Source: Caballeronia sordidicola (GTDB lineage Bacteria; Pseudomonadota; Gammaproteobacteria; Burkholderiales; Burkholderiaceae). Taken from it: 64,000 nt of DNA. The position numbers and the translations under genes were made by a program. Under the pieces are notes generated by a model. It made no database searches. It was not told the origin of the DNA and worked only from the letters and a program-made list of their open reading frames with translations. The DNA is taken from NCBI RefSeq assembly GCF_001544455.2, contig NZ_FCOC02000011.1, positions 1-64,000 on the forward strand, written 5' to 3'. Positions 25,403-34,218 of this stretch are shown piece after piece. Each line of letters opens with the position of its first letter. Position 1 is the first letter of the stretch.

Positions 25403-26314
25403 TCAGCCGTGTTTCGCAAAAAATTCTTTAGCTACCGCGAGAATCCAGTCTCGGAAAACCACGCTTTGGGGGAGTGGCGGTTCCCCGGCCGGAAGGAAAA
25501 GATAATAGCTTCGGCCAGTCCTCAATGGACGATCGATTGCCAGAGTCACGGACCCTGCGCGCAACTCGCCCTCGATTAAAAAACTTGGCACTAAGCCAAT
25601 GCCAAGGCCAGATGATACGGCTTCGATCAGGTGAGACGTCAGCTCGAATTGCGGTCCCACGTTCATTGAACGGTTGTCAAGAAATTGCTCCTCGAACCAG
25701 TTGCCCCATGCGTCCGGCCTTGCTGCTACGCGCAGCAGTAAATGGCGAAAGACGTCGGCCGGCTCCTTTATTGGCAAGGTCTCCGCCATGGCCGGACTCA
25801 TGATTGGGAGTAACGTCTCATCGCAAATTTTATACGACACTACGCCCGGCCAAGGCGCCTCGCTTACGCCGATTACAGCATCAATACCCGAGCGTTCCAA
25901 ATCGAAGTGACCGATACGCGAGTGCAAATTGATCTGGATACCTGTGTGTTTTTCGTAAAAATTTGATAGTCGCGGCATGAGCCATTTACTGGCGAATGTG
26001 GGCAGGGCGGCTAAGTCAAGGCTGCCTCGACCTGTCTGCGATGCGATCGCCTGAAGCGATGCACTGCGCACACGTTGCAACGCCACATCAATCTCCCGGT
26101 GATAGACCGAGCCGATCGCGGTCAAGGTGAGCTTCCTATTCGCTCTGCGAAAAAGGGGCACGCCGAGCAGTTCCTCAAGCGCTTGGACTTGCCTGCTAAC
26201 GGCGCTTTGAGTCAAGACAAGATCTGACGCCGCCTCGGTAAAACTTAGGCGCCGCGCTGCGGCGTCAAAGGCGATCAGCAGAGACATTGAAGGTGTTAGG
26301 CGACGCGGATTCAT
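25403..26314 (-). CDS. LysR-family transcriptional regulator (GcvA-like)
   Basis: A 303-residue LTTR of the GcvA type. It starts M-N-P-R-R-L-T-P-S and has the helix-turn-helix L-S-F-T-E-A-A-S-D-L-V-L-T-Q-S-A-V-S-R-Q-V-Q-A-L-E, then P-L-F-R-R-A-N-R and P-T-F-A-S-K-W-L-M-P-R-L, which is characteristic of this subgroup. It diverges from the haloalkane dehalogenase gene with 185 bases between starts, so it is the likely controller of the catabolic cluster that follows. Confidence 0.88.
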   Translation of the reverse strand: MNPRRLTPSMSLLIAFDAAARRLSFTEAASDLVLTQSAVSRQVQALEELLGVPLFRRANRKLTLTAIGSVYHREIDVALQRVRSASLQAIASQTGRGSLDLAALPTFASKWLMPRLSNFYEKHTGIQINLHSRIGHFDLERSGIDAVIGVSEAPWPGVVSYKICDETLLPIMSPAMAETLPIKEPADVFRHLLLRVAARPDAWGNWFEEQFLDNRSMNVGPQFELTSHLIEAVSSGLGIGLVPSFLIEGELRAGSVTLAIDRPLRTGRSYYLFLPAGEPPLPQSVVFRDWILAVAKEFFAKHG

Positions 26315-26403
26315 TCATAAACCTCATGCAAAAGCTGACCAGAATTCGTTTGTAGTCAGAGTATGGGACGTGGACACTACGCAAACAAGAGGTGAGATCG
26401 CTA

Positions 26404-26435
26404 GGTGCAACACACAGTGTTTACCCGCTTGCACC
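26404..26435. promoter_or_regulatory. Inverted repeat between the LysR and dehalogenase genes
   Basis: GGTGCAA (26404-26410) and TTGCACC (26429-26435) form a 7-base perfect dyad with an 18-base spacer, 65 bases upstream of the dehalogenase start. The place suits an activator or repressor site. The spacing is wider than a classical T-N11-A box, so it may be two half-sites on adjacent turns. Confidence 0.4.
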
Positions 26436-26499
26436 GCGGTTCCGCTACCACAAACCGCGCACTGATTGTCCAACGATCGCTGCCAAACGGAGACAGGCA

Positions 26500-27405
26500 A
26501 TGAGTCAGGCAATTTCGGCCGCATTCCCTTACGACATGCAAAGAGCACGCGTCCGTGACGCTGAAATGGCCTACGTGGACGTCGGCGAGGGAAAACCCAT
26601 CGTGCTGCTGCACGGCAATCCGACTTCCTCGTACACATGGCGCAACGTGATTCCCTACCTGGAGCCACTCGGCCGGTGCCTAGCGCCCGATTTGATCGGC
26701 ATGGGTCAATCCAGCCCCTCGCCTACGTACTCGTATCGCTTCGACGACCACGCAAAATATCTGGATGCCTGGTTCGAGCAACTGGATTTGCAGGAAGAAA
26801 TAATTTTGGTCGTTCAGGACTGGGGGGCGGCGCTTGGCTTCGATCGGGCAGTGCGTTTTCCTGAATCCGTCGCTGGAATTGTCTACATGGAAGCTATGGT
26901 CCGGCCACGGCTGTGGACCGATATGCCGCCCGAGCGTCAGGCCGTCTTCCGGAAGTTGCGCGGAGCCGAGGGCGAGCAGATGGTGTTGGAGGAAAATTTC
27001 TTCGTGGACAAAATGCTCTTCGAACTCGGCGTGAAGCGACCGTTATCGACGGCAGAAAAAGAGGTCTACGCGAAGCCGTTCAAAACGCCGGGTGTATCGC
27101 GGCTGCCCACACTGGTCTGGCCACGTCAAATCCCCTTCGACGGCGATCCGCCGGACACCTTTGTACGGGTCAAGCGCTATAGCGACTGGCTTGCGCGGAG
27201 CGAGCATTTGCCGAAGCTCTTCATCAACGCCGACGAGGGGCACGGGACCGCAGGCGCAGCACGCGAATTTTGCCGCGCGTGGCCGAACCAGAAAGAGATC
27301 ACCGTCAGCGCAAAACATTACGTACCCGAGGACTGTCCGCACGAAATCGGTCAAGCCGCTGCCGAGTTCGTCCGAGCGGTGCGCGGGCAAACTTTAGCAG
27401 AATGA
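26500..27405 (+). CDS. dhaA: Haloalkane dehalogenase (HLD-II, DhaA/LinB-like)
   Basis: A 301-residue alpha/beta-hydrolase that should release halide from haloalkanes by attack of an Asp, giving an alcohol. The HLD-II catalytic set is visible: nucleophile D107 in V-V-Q-D-W-G-A-A-L-G-F, halide-stabilising N40 in L-H-G-N-P-T-S-S-Y-T-W-R-N and W108, catalytic acid E131 in I-V-Y-M-E-A, and base H273 in A-K-H-Y-V-P-E-D. Glu in the M-E-A position is the mark of subfamily II. Q precedes the nucleophile where LinB has His. The start at 26500 is set by GGAGACAG upstream. It is the first gene of the cluster, 27 bases before the FAD/Fe-S dehydrogenase. Confidence 0.9.
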   Translation: MSQAISAAFPYDMQRARVRDAEMAYVDVGEGKPIVLLHGNPTSSYTWRNVIPYLEPLGRCLAPDLIGMGQSSPSPTYSYRFDDHAKYLDAWFEQLDLQEEIILVVQDWGAALGFDRAVRFPESVAGIVYMEAMVRPRLWTDMPPERQAVFRKLRGAEGEQMVLEENFFVDKMLFELGVKRPLSTAEKEVYAKPFKTPGVSRLPTLVWPRQIPFDGDPPDTFVRVKRYSDWLARSEHLPKLFINADEGHGTAGAAREFCRAWPNQKEITVSAKHYVPEDCPHEIGQAAAEFVRAVRGQTLAE

Positions 27406-27432
27406 AACACTCAACTAGCCGGATCTGAATAC

Positions 27433-30400
27433 ATGGCGTCGATCTACTCACCCTTGACTGGGCCAGAACACCGCGCTTCGGTCGAATCGGACGCTACGCG
27501 CTTGAGCAAACCCTGGCATGCGCTGCGGCAGGACTTGCAGCAAGCCTTGGGCGACTGCGTGCACTTCGATCGCGGCCATCTCGCTGTTTATGCGTCGGAC
27601 GCCTCAAATTACCGACAGGTCCCGATTGCAGTCGTGGTCCCGCGCTCACTCGACGAGGTAAATGCTGGCGTGGCCATTTGCCGTAGGCACAAGGCGCCGG
27701 TTCTCATGCGTGGCGCCGGCACATCTATGAGCGGACAGGCCGTCAATACAGCGGTAGTGTTCGATATTTCCGCCCAATGTGCGGCCATCATTGACCTGGA
27801 TCCCCGTGCGGGGACCGCCATCGTCGAACCTGGCGTAGTTTGCGATCAATTGCGCGACGCAGCTGAGGGTTACGGACTGACGTTCGCACCCGATCCGTCG
27901 ACGCACAGCCGATGCACTATCGGCGGCATGATTGCCAATAATTCCTGCGGGCCCCATTCAGTCATGGCGGGCAAGACGCTGGAAAATGTTGAAGCGCTCG
28001 AGGTCATGACCTATGACGGCGCCCGGTTCTGGGTGGGACCAACCAGTGACGCTGAGCTTGAACGGATCATCGCGGTAGGTGGCAGGCGGGGGGAAATCTA
28101 TGCGTCGTTGAAAGCCCTGCGCGATAAGTATGCCGACCGGATTAGGGCCAGGTTCCCGACGCTCAAGCGACGCGTATCCGGATACAACCTTGATCAGTTG
28201 CTGCCGGAAAACGGCTTCAATGTAGCGCGTGCGCTGGTGGGCACGGAAGGCACTTGCGCATTGACATTGCAAGCCAAGGTGCGCCTAGTCAAGAGTCCGA
28301 GCGAGCGTGTCGTGCTGGTACTGGGGTTTCCGGACATCTATGTGGCGGCTGATGCTGTCCCGGAATTTTTGCTGTGCAGCCCGATAGCGATTGAAGGGCT
28401 CGACCGCGCGATCATACGCGGCTTGCAAGCGCGCAAACTTGCAGCGGCAGAGATCGCAATGCTGCCGCCGGGTGACGCTTGGGTAGTCCTTGAATTTGGG
28501 GCGGATACGCTCCACGCGGCGACTGCTCTCGCCGAGCACGCTCACAGTGTCCTGTCCAGTCGCCAGTGCGGCCCGCAACCCACTAGCGCGCTAATCACAA
28601 GTCGCGATGATCAGAAACGCATCTGGTCCATCCGCGAGAACGGCGCCTCCAGTACGCAATTGTCCATCGACCCTAATGTAGTCGACCCCAAGGTGGGTTG
28701 GGAGGACGCAGCGGTGGACCCGGCGCGTTTAGGCGATTACTTGCGTGGCTTTCAGGCGCTTGTTGATCGCTACGGTTACCGCACGTCGCTTTTTGGGCAC
28801 TTCGGTGACGGTTGCGTGCACGCGCGGGTCACGTTTGATCTGCGTAATGCACAAGGCGTGCTCGATTATCGTAATTTCGCGCGGGAAGCCGCACAACTCG
28901 TCGTCGAATATGGCGGGTCGCTATCTGGCGAGCACGGCGACGGGCAAGCGCGCGCCGAACTGCTTCCTATCATGTTCGGTGACGAGATCATGGAGGCCAT
29001 GCACGTATTCAAGCGCATCTGGGATCCTGACAACCGCATGAACCCCGGCAAAATCGTCAATGCTAACCGGCTTGACGACCATCTGCGGCTGGGGCCGGAT
29101 TACAAGGTCGTTAATTTTTCAACCCGTCTAAAGTTTCGAGGCGCTGAGGGCGATGGCTTCCAGCGAGCGCTCGAACGCTGCGTAGGCACTGGCCGATGCC
29201 GTTCTCATAAGGGCGGGACTATGTGTCCAAGCTTCCGTGCGACGCACGACGAGCGCTTTTCCACCCGCGGGCGCTCACGGTTGCTATGGGAAATGCTCCA
29301 GGGCGATCTGATCAACGAGGGCTGGCAAAGCGAGAACGTCAAGGAGGCGCTTGATACTTGTCTTGCATGCAAGGGATGTCGCAGCGATTGTCCCACGCAT
29401 ACGGACATGGCCTCATATAAGGCGGAGTTTCTCTCGCATTATTTCGAGAAGCACCGGCGACCCCGACAAGCGCTATCGATGGGACGCATTGGCGACTGGG
29501 CGCCACTCGCTGCGAGAATGCCTGCCGTTGCAAACTTCATGACTCAGACGCCGGTCCTGTCAGCGATAGCAAAGCGACTCGCCGGAGTAAGTGCTGCGCG
29601 GAGCCTGCCAAAGTTCGCTCCGAAGAGCTACCGCCGCAAGGCTATGGGTCGAATCGGCATCGGCAATGGTAGCGCTCCTAGCGTCATTCTTTGGGTTGAC
29701 ACATTTTGTGAGAATTTCCATCCGGAGATCGCCGAGGCGGCCGCAACGGTCCTAGGGCATGCTGGCTTCAACGCGGTCCTGCCAGCAAAAGCAATGTGTT
29801 GCGGGCGCCCATTGTACGACTTCGGCTATTTGGACCTTGCCCGCGAACGGCTTAAAACCATCCTTGACACGCTTTCGCCGATGCTTGAGGGGGAGTGCGC
29901 TCCCGTTGCATTAGTAGGGCTTGAGCCAGGCTGCATGTCGGTGTTCAAGGATGAATTGCTCAAGTTGTTTCCTGATGATCCCCGCGCCAAGTCTCTCAGT
30001 GACAAAACATATCTATTCGCCGACTTTCTCGCGGCGAATGCATATACGCCGCCGAAAATGGACGCTGAGGTAATCGTACATACGCATTGCCATCAAAAAG
30101 CTCTGTTCGGTACGGCAGGTGACAAGGCAATTCTCGACGCAATGGGAGTCACTGCAACAATGCTGGACAGCGGTTGTTGTGGGATGGCGGGGTCGTTTGG
30201 CTTTGACCCGAAGCATGCGGATATCTCGTCGACCGTTGGTGAACTGGTTTTGCTTCCTGCCATTCGAAGCTCGCCGCAGACTACCCTTGTCTTGAGCAAC
30301 GGCTTTAGCTGCCGCGAGCAGATTCAACAGGGCACGGGCAGGCGGGTCGTGCATTTTGCGGAACTGCTCGCCATAGCGCACAAAGCCGCTCGCACTGCTC

Positions 30401-30447
30401 CGGTGGCGGACAGTCACGAAAAGGATCTTGCCCCGCTCCTTGGATGA
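27433..30447 (+). CDS. Fused FAD- and Fe-S-binding D-2-hydroxyacid dehydrogenase (GlcD-GlcF type)
   Basis: A 1004-residue fusion. Residues about 45-270 form a PCMH-type FAD domain (P-I-A-V-V-V-P-R-S-L-D-E-V, M-R-G-A-G-T-S-M-S-G-Q, G-G-M-I-A-N-N-S-C-G). Residues about 290-540 are the FAD-oxidase C domain, ending G-E-H-G-D-G-Q-A-R and N-P-G-K-I-V-N. A ferredoxin-type domain follows, with C583/C589/C598 and then C643, C646, C649, C653. The last third has two CCG-type segments (M-C-C-G-R-P-L-Y and H-C-H-Q-K-A-L with S-G-C-C-G-M-A-G). This is the single-chain form of glycolate or D-lactate dehydrogenase, delivering electrons to quinone or cytochrome. GlcG and malate synthase G in the same cluster favour glycolate. 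Confidence 0.85.
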   Translation: MASIYSPLTGPEHRASVESDATRLSKPWHALRQDLQQALGDCVHFDRGHLAVYASDASNYRQVPIAVVVPRSLDEVNAGVAICRRHKAPVLMRGAGTSMSGQAVNTAVVFDISAQCAAIIDLDPRAGTAIVEPGVVCDQLRDAAEGYGLTFAPDPSTHSRCTIGGMIANNSCGPHSVMAGKTLENVEALEVMTYDGARFWVGPTSDAELERIIAVGGRRGEIYASLKALRDKYADRIRARFPTLKRRVSGYNLDQLLPENGFNVARALVGTEGTCALTLQAKVRLVKSPSERVVLVLGFPDIYVAADAVPEFLLCSPIAIEGLDRAIIRGLQARKLAAAEIAMLPPGDAWVVLEFGADTLHAATALAEHAHSVLSSRQCGPQPTSALITSRDDQKRIWSIRENGASSTQLSIDPNVVDPKVGWEDAAVDPARLGDYLRGFQALVDRYGYRTSLFGHFGDGCVHARVTFDLRNAQGVLDYRNFAREAAQLVVEYGGSLSGEHGDGQARAELLPIMFGDEIMEAMHVFKRIWDPDNRMNPGKIVNANRLDDHLRLGPDYKVVNFSTRLKFRGAEGDGFQRALERCVGTGRCRSHKGGTMCPSFRATHDERFSTRGRSRLLWEMLQGDLINEGWQSENVKEALDTCLACKGCRSDCPTHTDMASYKAEFLSHYFEKHRRPRQALSMGRIGDWAPLAARMPAVANFMTQTPVLSAIAKRLAGVSAARSLPKFAPKSYRRKAMGRIGIGNGSAPSVILWVDTFCENFHPEIAEAAATVLGHAGFNAVLPAKAMCCGRPLYDFGYLDLARERLKTILDTLSPMLEGECAPVALVGLEPGCMSVFKDELLKLFPDDPRAKSLSDKTYLFADFLAANAYTPPKMDAEVIVHTHCHQKALFGTAGDKAILDAMGVTATMLDSGCCGMAGSFGFDPKHADISSTVGELVLLPAIRSSPQTTLVLSNGFSCREQIQQGTGRRVVHFAELLAIAHKAARTAPVADSHEKDLAPLLG

Positions 30448-30492
30448 GCAGTTCGAAAAAGCAGTCGCATTCTTCAACTTCACGGATATGAA

Positions 30493-31449
30493 ATGATGAC
30501 CTCTTTTAACGCTGAACTCCCTGCCCAACCACTTAGTGGCGTATTTGCACCCGCGCTGACGCCTTTCGATTCCGCGGGCAAGATTGATCAAAGGGTCTTT
30601 ACTGCCCACTGCCGTTGGCTTGTCGACGCTGGCGTCGGACTCGCGGTTTTCGGTACTAATTCTGAAGCAGCATCGCTTTCACTCGGCGAGCGTCAGGACG
30701 CGCTGGAGGAATTGATCGTCTCGGGTTTAGACCCGCGGCGTTTCATGCCGGGAACGGGCACGTGTTCGGTTAAAGAGACCGTTGAGCTGACACGCCATGC
30801 ACTCGGCCTAGGGGTCAGTGGCGTGCTAATGCTTCCGCCGTTCTACTACCCAGACCCGTCTGAGGATGGTCTTTTCAGCTATTTCGCCGATGTCATCGAC
30901 ACCGTGGCCGATGATCGCCTAAGGCTCTATCTCTATCACATACCGCAAATGACGGGCGTGCCGATCACGCTAGGTTTAATCGAGCGGTTGCTTAAGCGCT
31001 ATAGCGGTACGGTTTGCGGACTGAAGGATTCTTCTGGCGACTGGTCAAATATCGAAGCTACGATCCGCGCCTTTTCCGCTGACGGCTTCAGTGTTTTCCC
31101 AGCCAGCGAAGCCTTGTTGGCCAAAGCGTTGCCACTGGGCGCCGTGGGTTGCATCAGCGCAACAGCAAATATGAATCCATTTGGACTCGCCCGCTATTAC
31201 CAGTCGCTAGTTACGGCCCCGGACGCGCACGCGCCAGACGAAGCCATGACATTGGCGGTACGCCGCGTCTTCTCGTCCATGCCAATGATTCCTGCAATGA
31301 AGTACACGCTTTCGCAAGTCACAGCGTCTCCCGGTTGGGCTGACGTCCGGCCACCACTCACTTCGCTGTCTGAGCAAGATCGTTTAACGCTCGACCAAGC
31401 TCTGAAGGAAATCGGCTTTCAGATGGAGGGACTCAGCGCCTTTGTCTGA
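30493..31449 (+). CDS. Dihydrodipicolinate synthase/N-acetylneuraminate lyase family aldolase
   Basis: A 318-residue class I aldolase-fold protein. The Schiff-base lysine is K178 in G-L-K-D-S-S-G-D-W, the catalytic tyrosine is Y148 in L-Y-L-Y-H-I-P-Q, and the carboxylate-binding loop is F-G-T-N-S-E-A-A-S-L-S (the usual G-T-T-G-E is altered to G-T-N-S-E). The changed loop and the catabolic setting argue against lysine synthesis. Members of this family split or dehydrate 2-keto acids, giving pyruvate plus an aldehyde. Tandem ATGs occur at 30493 and 30496. It is 45 bases after the FAD/Fe-S dehydrogenase. Confidence 0.85.
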   Translation: MMTSFNAELPAQPLSGVFAPALTPFDSAGKIDQRVFTAHCRWLVDAGVGLAVFGTNSEAASLSLGERQDALEELIVSGLDPRRFMPGTGTCSVKETVELTRHALGLGVSGVLMLPPFYYPDPSEDGLFSYFADVIDTVADDRLRLYLYHIPQMTGVPITLGLIERLLKRYSGTVCGLKDSSGDWSNIEATIRAFSADGFSVFPASEALLAKALPLGAVGCISATANMNPFGLARYYQSLVTAPDAHAPDEAMTLAVRRVFSSMPMIPAMKYTLSQVTASPGWADVRPPLTSLSEQDRLTLDQALKEIGFQMEGLSAFV

Positions 31450-31581
31450 AAGCAAATCGCGATCACCGATCACGATAATCGATTGCAGCTTCGCACGGAA
31501 AGAGTTTGGGCAGTTCACGCGTCGCCTCATTGGCGGAGCTGAAATTAGAACCCAGACCTAAACCTTATATTGGAGACTTTG

Positions 31582-32832
31582 ATGAATGGCATTCAAGGCT
31601 ATGCAGACCATCCCCAAGTAACTGCGTCCTATGGGCGACTGTCCAAACCTGCGCTTGTATTGGTAATGTGCCTGCTAGGCACGTCCTATATGTTCAACGC
31701 AATGGACAGGCAGGTGTTCCCCTCGCTGCTGACTGCAATACGCGGTACATACGGCCTGTCCCTCGCGCAGGCAGGTTTCGTGAGCACCGTTTTCACCATT
31801 AATGTCGCTGCTTTTGGCGCGCTTGGCGGCTGGTTTTACGCGCGCTTCACGCGCAAGTCCATCTTGGTTGGCGGCCTCATCGCGTACTCGGTATTCACGT
31901 TGATCACACCGCTTGCGCAGGGGTTCGTCACACTCGCGGCATATCGAGCGCTGACTGGCGTCGGGGAGGCGTTACAGGTCGGCGCACTTTACTGCTGCCT
32001 GGGTGGCTACTTTGCACGCTCACGTGGCGCAGCAATGGGATGCATGCAGGCGTTCTTCGGGCTCGGCGCGTTGATGGGACCCATCATCGGAACTCGTCTG
32101 CATCAATCGTTCGGACAATGGGAGATGCCGTTTTATGTCTTTGGCGTGGCGGGAATAGTCGTGGCTGTGTTGCTTTCGCGGTTCATGCCGCCTGCTTTCA
32201 GCGAAGCTGTCGAGCAAATGGACGAAATGGAATCGTTCGATTCTGCGGCCGCGCGTGCCTCGAAATTATTAAACCGCAACGTGTGTCTTGGCGCGCTGTC
32301 CTTTTCATTGGTGGGTCTTTCGTTTTTCTCCTATACGGCGCTCTATGCCACGTATCTCCATGAACGCCTGGGATTCACGTCGGTTGCAGCGGGTTCTGCG
32401 TTAGGCATGTACGGCTTGGGCGCGATCGGTGCAGTGGTGGGCGGTTGGGCGGGCGATCGGCTCGGCAAGGCGGGCATCTTTGCTTGCCTCCTGGTGCTTG
32501 CGGCGGTGAGCTATTTGATGTTTCACGGAACTGCGCAGCCGCTGGTACACGGAATCCTCTCGCTCCTCTTCGGCTTGATGGTCAGTGGCTACTTCTACGC
32601 GCGGTTTGTCTCTGTGATCCAGCGAAGTGCCCCTCCTCAGAAGATCGGCTATGCCGTTGCTGCGGCGATGACAGGTTTCTACCTGAGTGGACCATTTGCC
32701 GGTTTCCTTTTCGGCGAACTCGTTGAGATATGGGGATGGTCGACAGCCGCCAACATCATGGTCGTTGCGCCCCCTTGCGTTGCAATCGTATTGATGTGTT
32801 TTTTTGACTTCTCCCGACTGCGCAAGGCCTGA
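31582..32832 (+). CDS. MFS transporter (organic anion/aromatic acid type)
   Basis: A 416-residue polytopic protein with about twelve hydrophobic segments and a central hydrophilic loop (about residues 205-235). The first loop contains F-N-A-M-D-R-Q-V-F-P-S, the D-R-x-x pattern of the anion:cation symporter group, and G-x-x-x-A-R-F-T-R-K-S follows segment 2. The start at 31582 is preceded by GGAGACTTTG; a TTG twelve bases earlier is possible. It probably imports the pathway substrate or an intermediate across the inner membrane, with the porin at 36505 serving the outer membrane. Confidence 0.85.
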   Translation: MNGIQGYADHPQVTASYGRLSKPALVLVMCLLGTSYMFNAMDRQVFPSLLTAIRGTYGLSLAQAGFVSTVFTINVAAFGALGGWFYARFTRKSILVGGLIAYSVFTLITPLAQGFVTLAAYRALTGVGEALQVGALYCCLGGYFARSRGAAMGCMQAFFGLGALMGPIIGTRLHQSFGQWEMPFYVFGVAGIVVAVLLSRFMPPAFSEAVEQMDEMESFDSAAARASKLLNRNVCLGALSFSLVGLSFFSYTALYATYLHERLGFTSVAAGSALGMYGLGAIGAVVGGWAGDRLGKAGIFACLLVLAAVSYLMFHGTAQPLVHGILSLLFGLMVSGYFYARFVSVIQRSAPPQKIGYAVAAAMTGFYLSGPFAGFLFGELVEIWGWSTAANIMVVAPPCVAIVLMCFFDFSRLRKA

Positions 32833-32933
32833 TCCTACTCTCTGCCGCCAGACAGAGGATGAGCGCGGGAACGCAGACGTAAAAAGCCACCAAGGCTTCT
32901 ACCCATCATGTGTACTGTCGTGAGGTTAAAACG

Positions 32934-34178
32934 ATGAACCAGCAAGTCACACAGCCCGGCCAGCGCAGAGCGCTCGTGATCGGCGCTTCCATGGCAGGAC
33001 TTTTTGCGACCGCGCTGCTGCGCAAGCAGGGATGGATCGTCGATCTGTTCGAGCGGTCCGATGTGGAGCTTTTTGGCCGTGGAGCAGGAATAGTCACGCA
33101 CAGCGAACTCCTCGCCGCGCTTGTCGAAAGTGGTGCGGACATCGAGCGCCTCGGCGTTGCCATTAACGACCGAATCGCACTTGATCAGCGCGACAATGTC
33201 ATCGAGCGCCTCGCATATCCGCAGATTGTTACATCGTGGGATCGCCTGCATCAATTGATGCGGGACACGATCCCCAGCGAGCACCACCACCTCGGCTGCA
33301 ATCTGCAATCCATCGAGCAAACGGAGAAGGGTGTCACCGCCCGTTTTTCGAACGGACGCGTAGAGCAAGCCGATCTGCTGATCGCCGCGGATGGTTACCG
33401 TTCCATGGTGCGCGGCATGTACATGCCTTCGGTCCAGCCTGCCTACGCAGGTTATGTGATTTGGCGCGGGGTAGCGGACGAAGCAGACATGCCGCTTTCC
33501 GCGAAGCAGACCATCTTCGACAAGTTCGCGTTCTTCCTTCCACCGAAAAACAAGATCATCGGCTATCCGATACCCGGCACCGACCACGCGCTCGAAGCGG
33601 GCAGACGCCGGTTCAACTGGGTCTGGTACAGGCCGGTCGATCCGCGGACACTCGAAGACATGCTCGTTGACGAGCAGGGCAATCATCACCCCGTCTCCAT
33701 TCCGCCGCCGCTCGTGCGCCAAGCGTTGATTGATGAATTGAAACAGGCCGCGGCAACAACTCTGCCTCCTTCGTTCAGTGACACATTGTCAGTGATCCCG
33801 CGGCCGTTCTTCACACCAATCTACGACCTGTACTGTCCAAAGATGGTGTTTGGACGGGTTGCCCTGATCGGCGATGCCGCATCGGTAGGCAGGCCGCACA
33901 TCGGTATGGGTGTCGCGAAGGCTGCCGCCGACGCGCAAGTGTTGGCCCGGCTTGCCGGCGATCCGTCGACGACGGTCGATGAAGCGCTGGCGGCGTTTGA
34001 AAAAGAGCGGCTCGTGGATGGACGGCGGGCGTTTGAACGTGGGCGCACGCTTGGCGAATATCTATTGCTGGACGAAGAGGCCGGTGTAGTCAATCACGAT
34101 GATCACTGGCGGGAGTTTCATAGCGTCGCCGGAATCTTGAAAAATACAGCCTCGTCCGACTTCTTGAAATCACTCTGA
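32934..34178 (+). CDS. FAD-dependent aromatic/heterocyclic monooxygenase (PHBH fold)
   Basis: A 414-residue class A flavoprotein hydroxylase. The N-terminal dinucleotide motif is V-I-G-A-S-M-A-G-L (GxGxxG with Ser in place of the second Gly), followed by acidic E-R-S-D. The conserved D-G segment is L-I-A-A-D-G-Y-R-S-M-V-R, and the C-terminal FAD motif is R-V-A-L-I-G-D-A-A-S-V-G-R-P-H-I-G-M-G-V. The P-H-I-G-x-G wording and overall length resemble 2,6-dihydroxypyridine 3-hydroxylase-like enzymes. Hydroxylation of an activated ring with NAD(P)H and O2 is expected from the family. The ATG at 32934 follows GTGAGG. Confidence 0.82.
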   Translation: MNQQVTQPGQRRALVIGASMAGLFATALLRKQGWIVDLFERSDVELFGRGAGIVTHSELLAALVESGADIERLGVAINDRIALDQRDNVIERLAYPQIVTSWDRLHQLMRDTIPSEHHHLGCNLQSIEQTEKGVTARFSNGRVEQADLLIAADGYRSMVRGMYMPSVQPAYAGYVIWRGVADEADMPLSAKQTIFDKFAFFLPPKNKIIGYPIPGTDHALEAGRRRFNWVWYRPVDPRTLEDMLVDEQGNHHPVSIPPPLVRQALIDELKQAAATTLPPSFSDTLSVIPRPFFTPIYDLYCPKMVFGRVALIGDAASVGRPHIGMGVAKAAADAQVLARLAGDPSTTVDEALAAFEKERLVDGRRAFERGRTLGEYLLLDEEAGVVNHDDHWREFHSVAGILKNTASSDFLKSL

Positions 34179-34218
34179 GTCGTGCGCTTACCGTCAAATA
34201 ACAAGCAAGGATCCACAT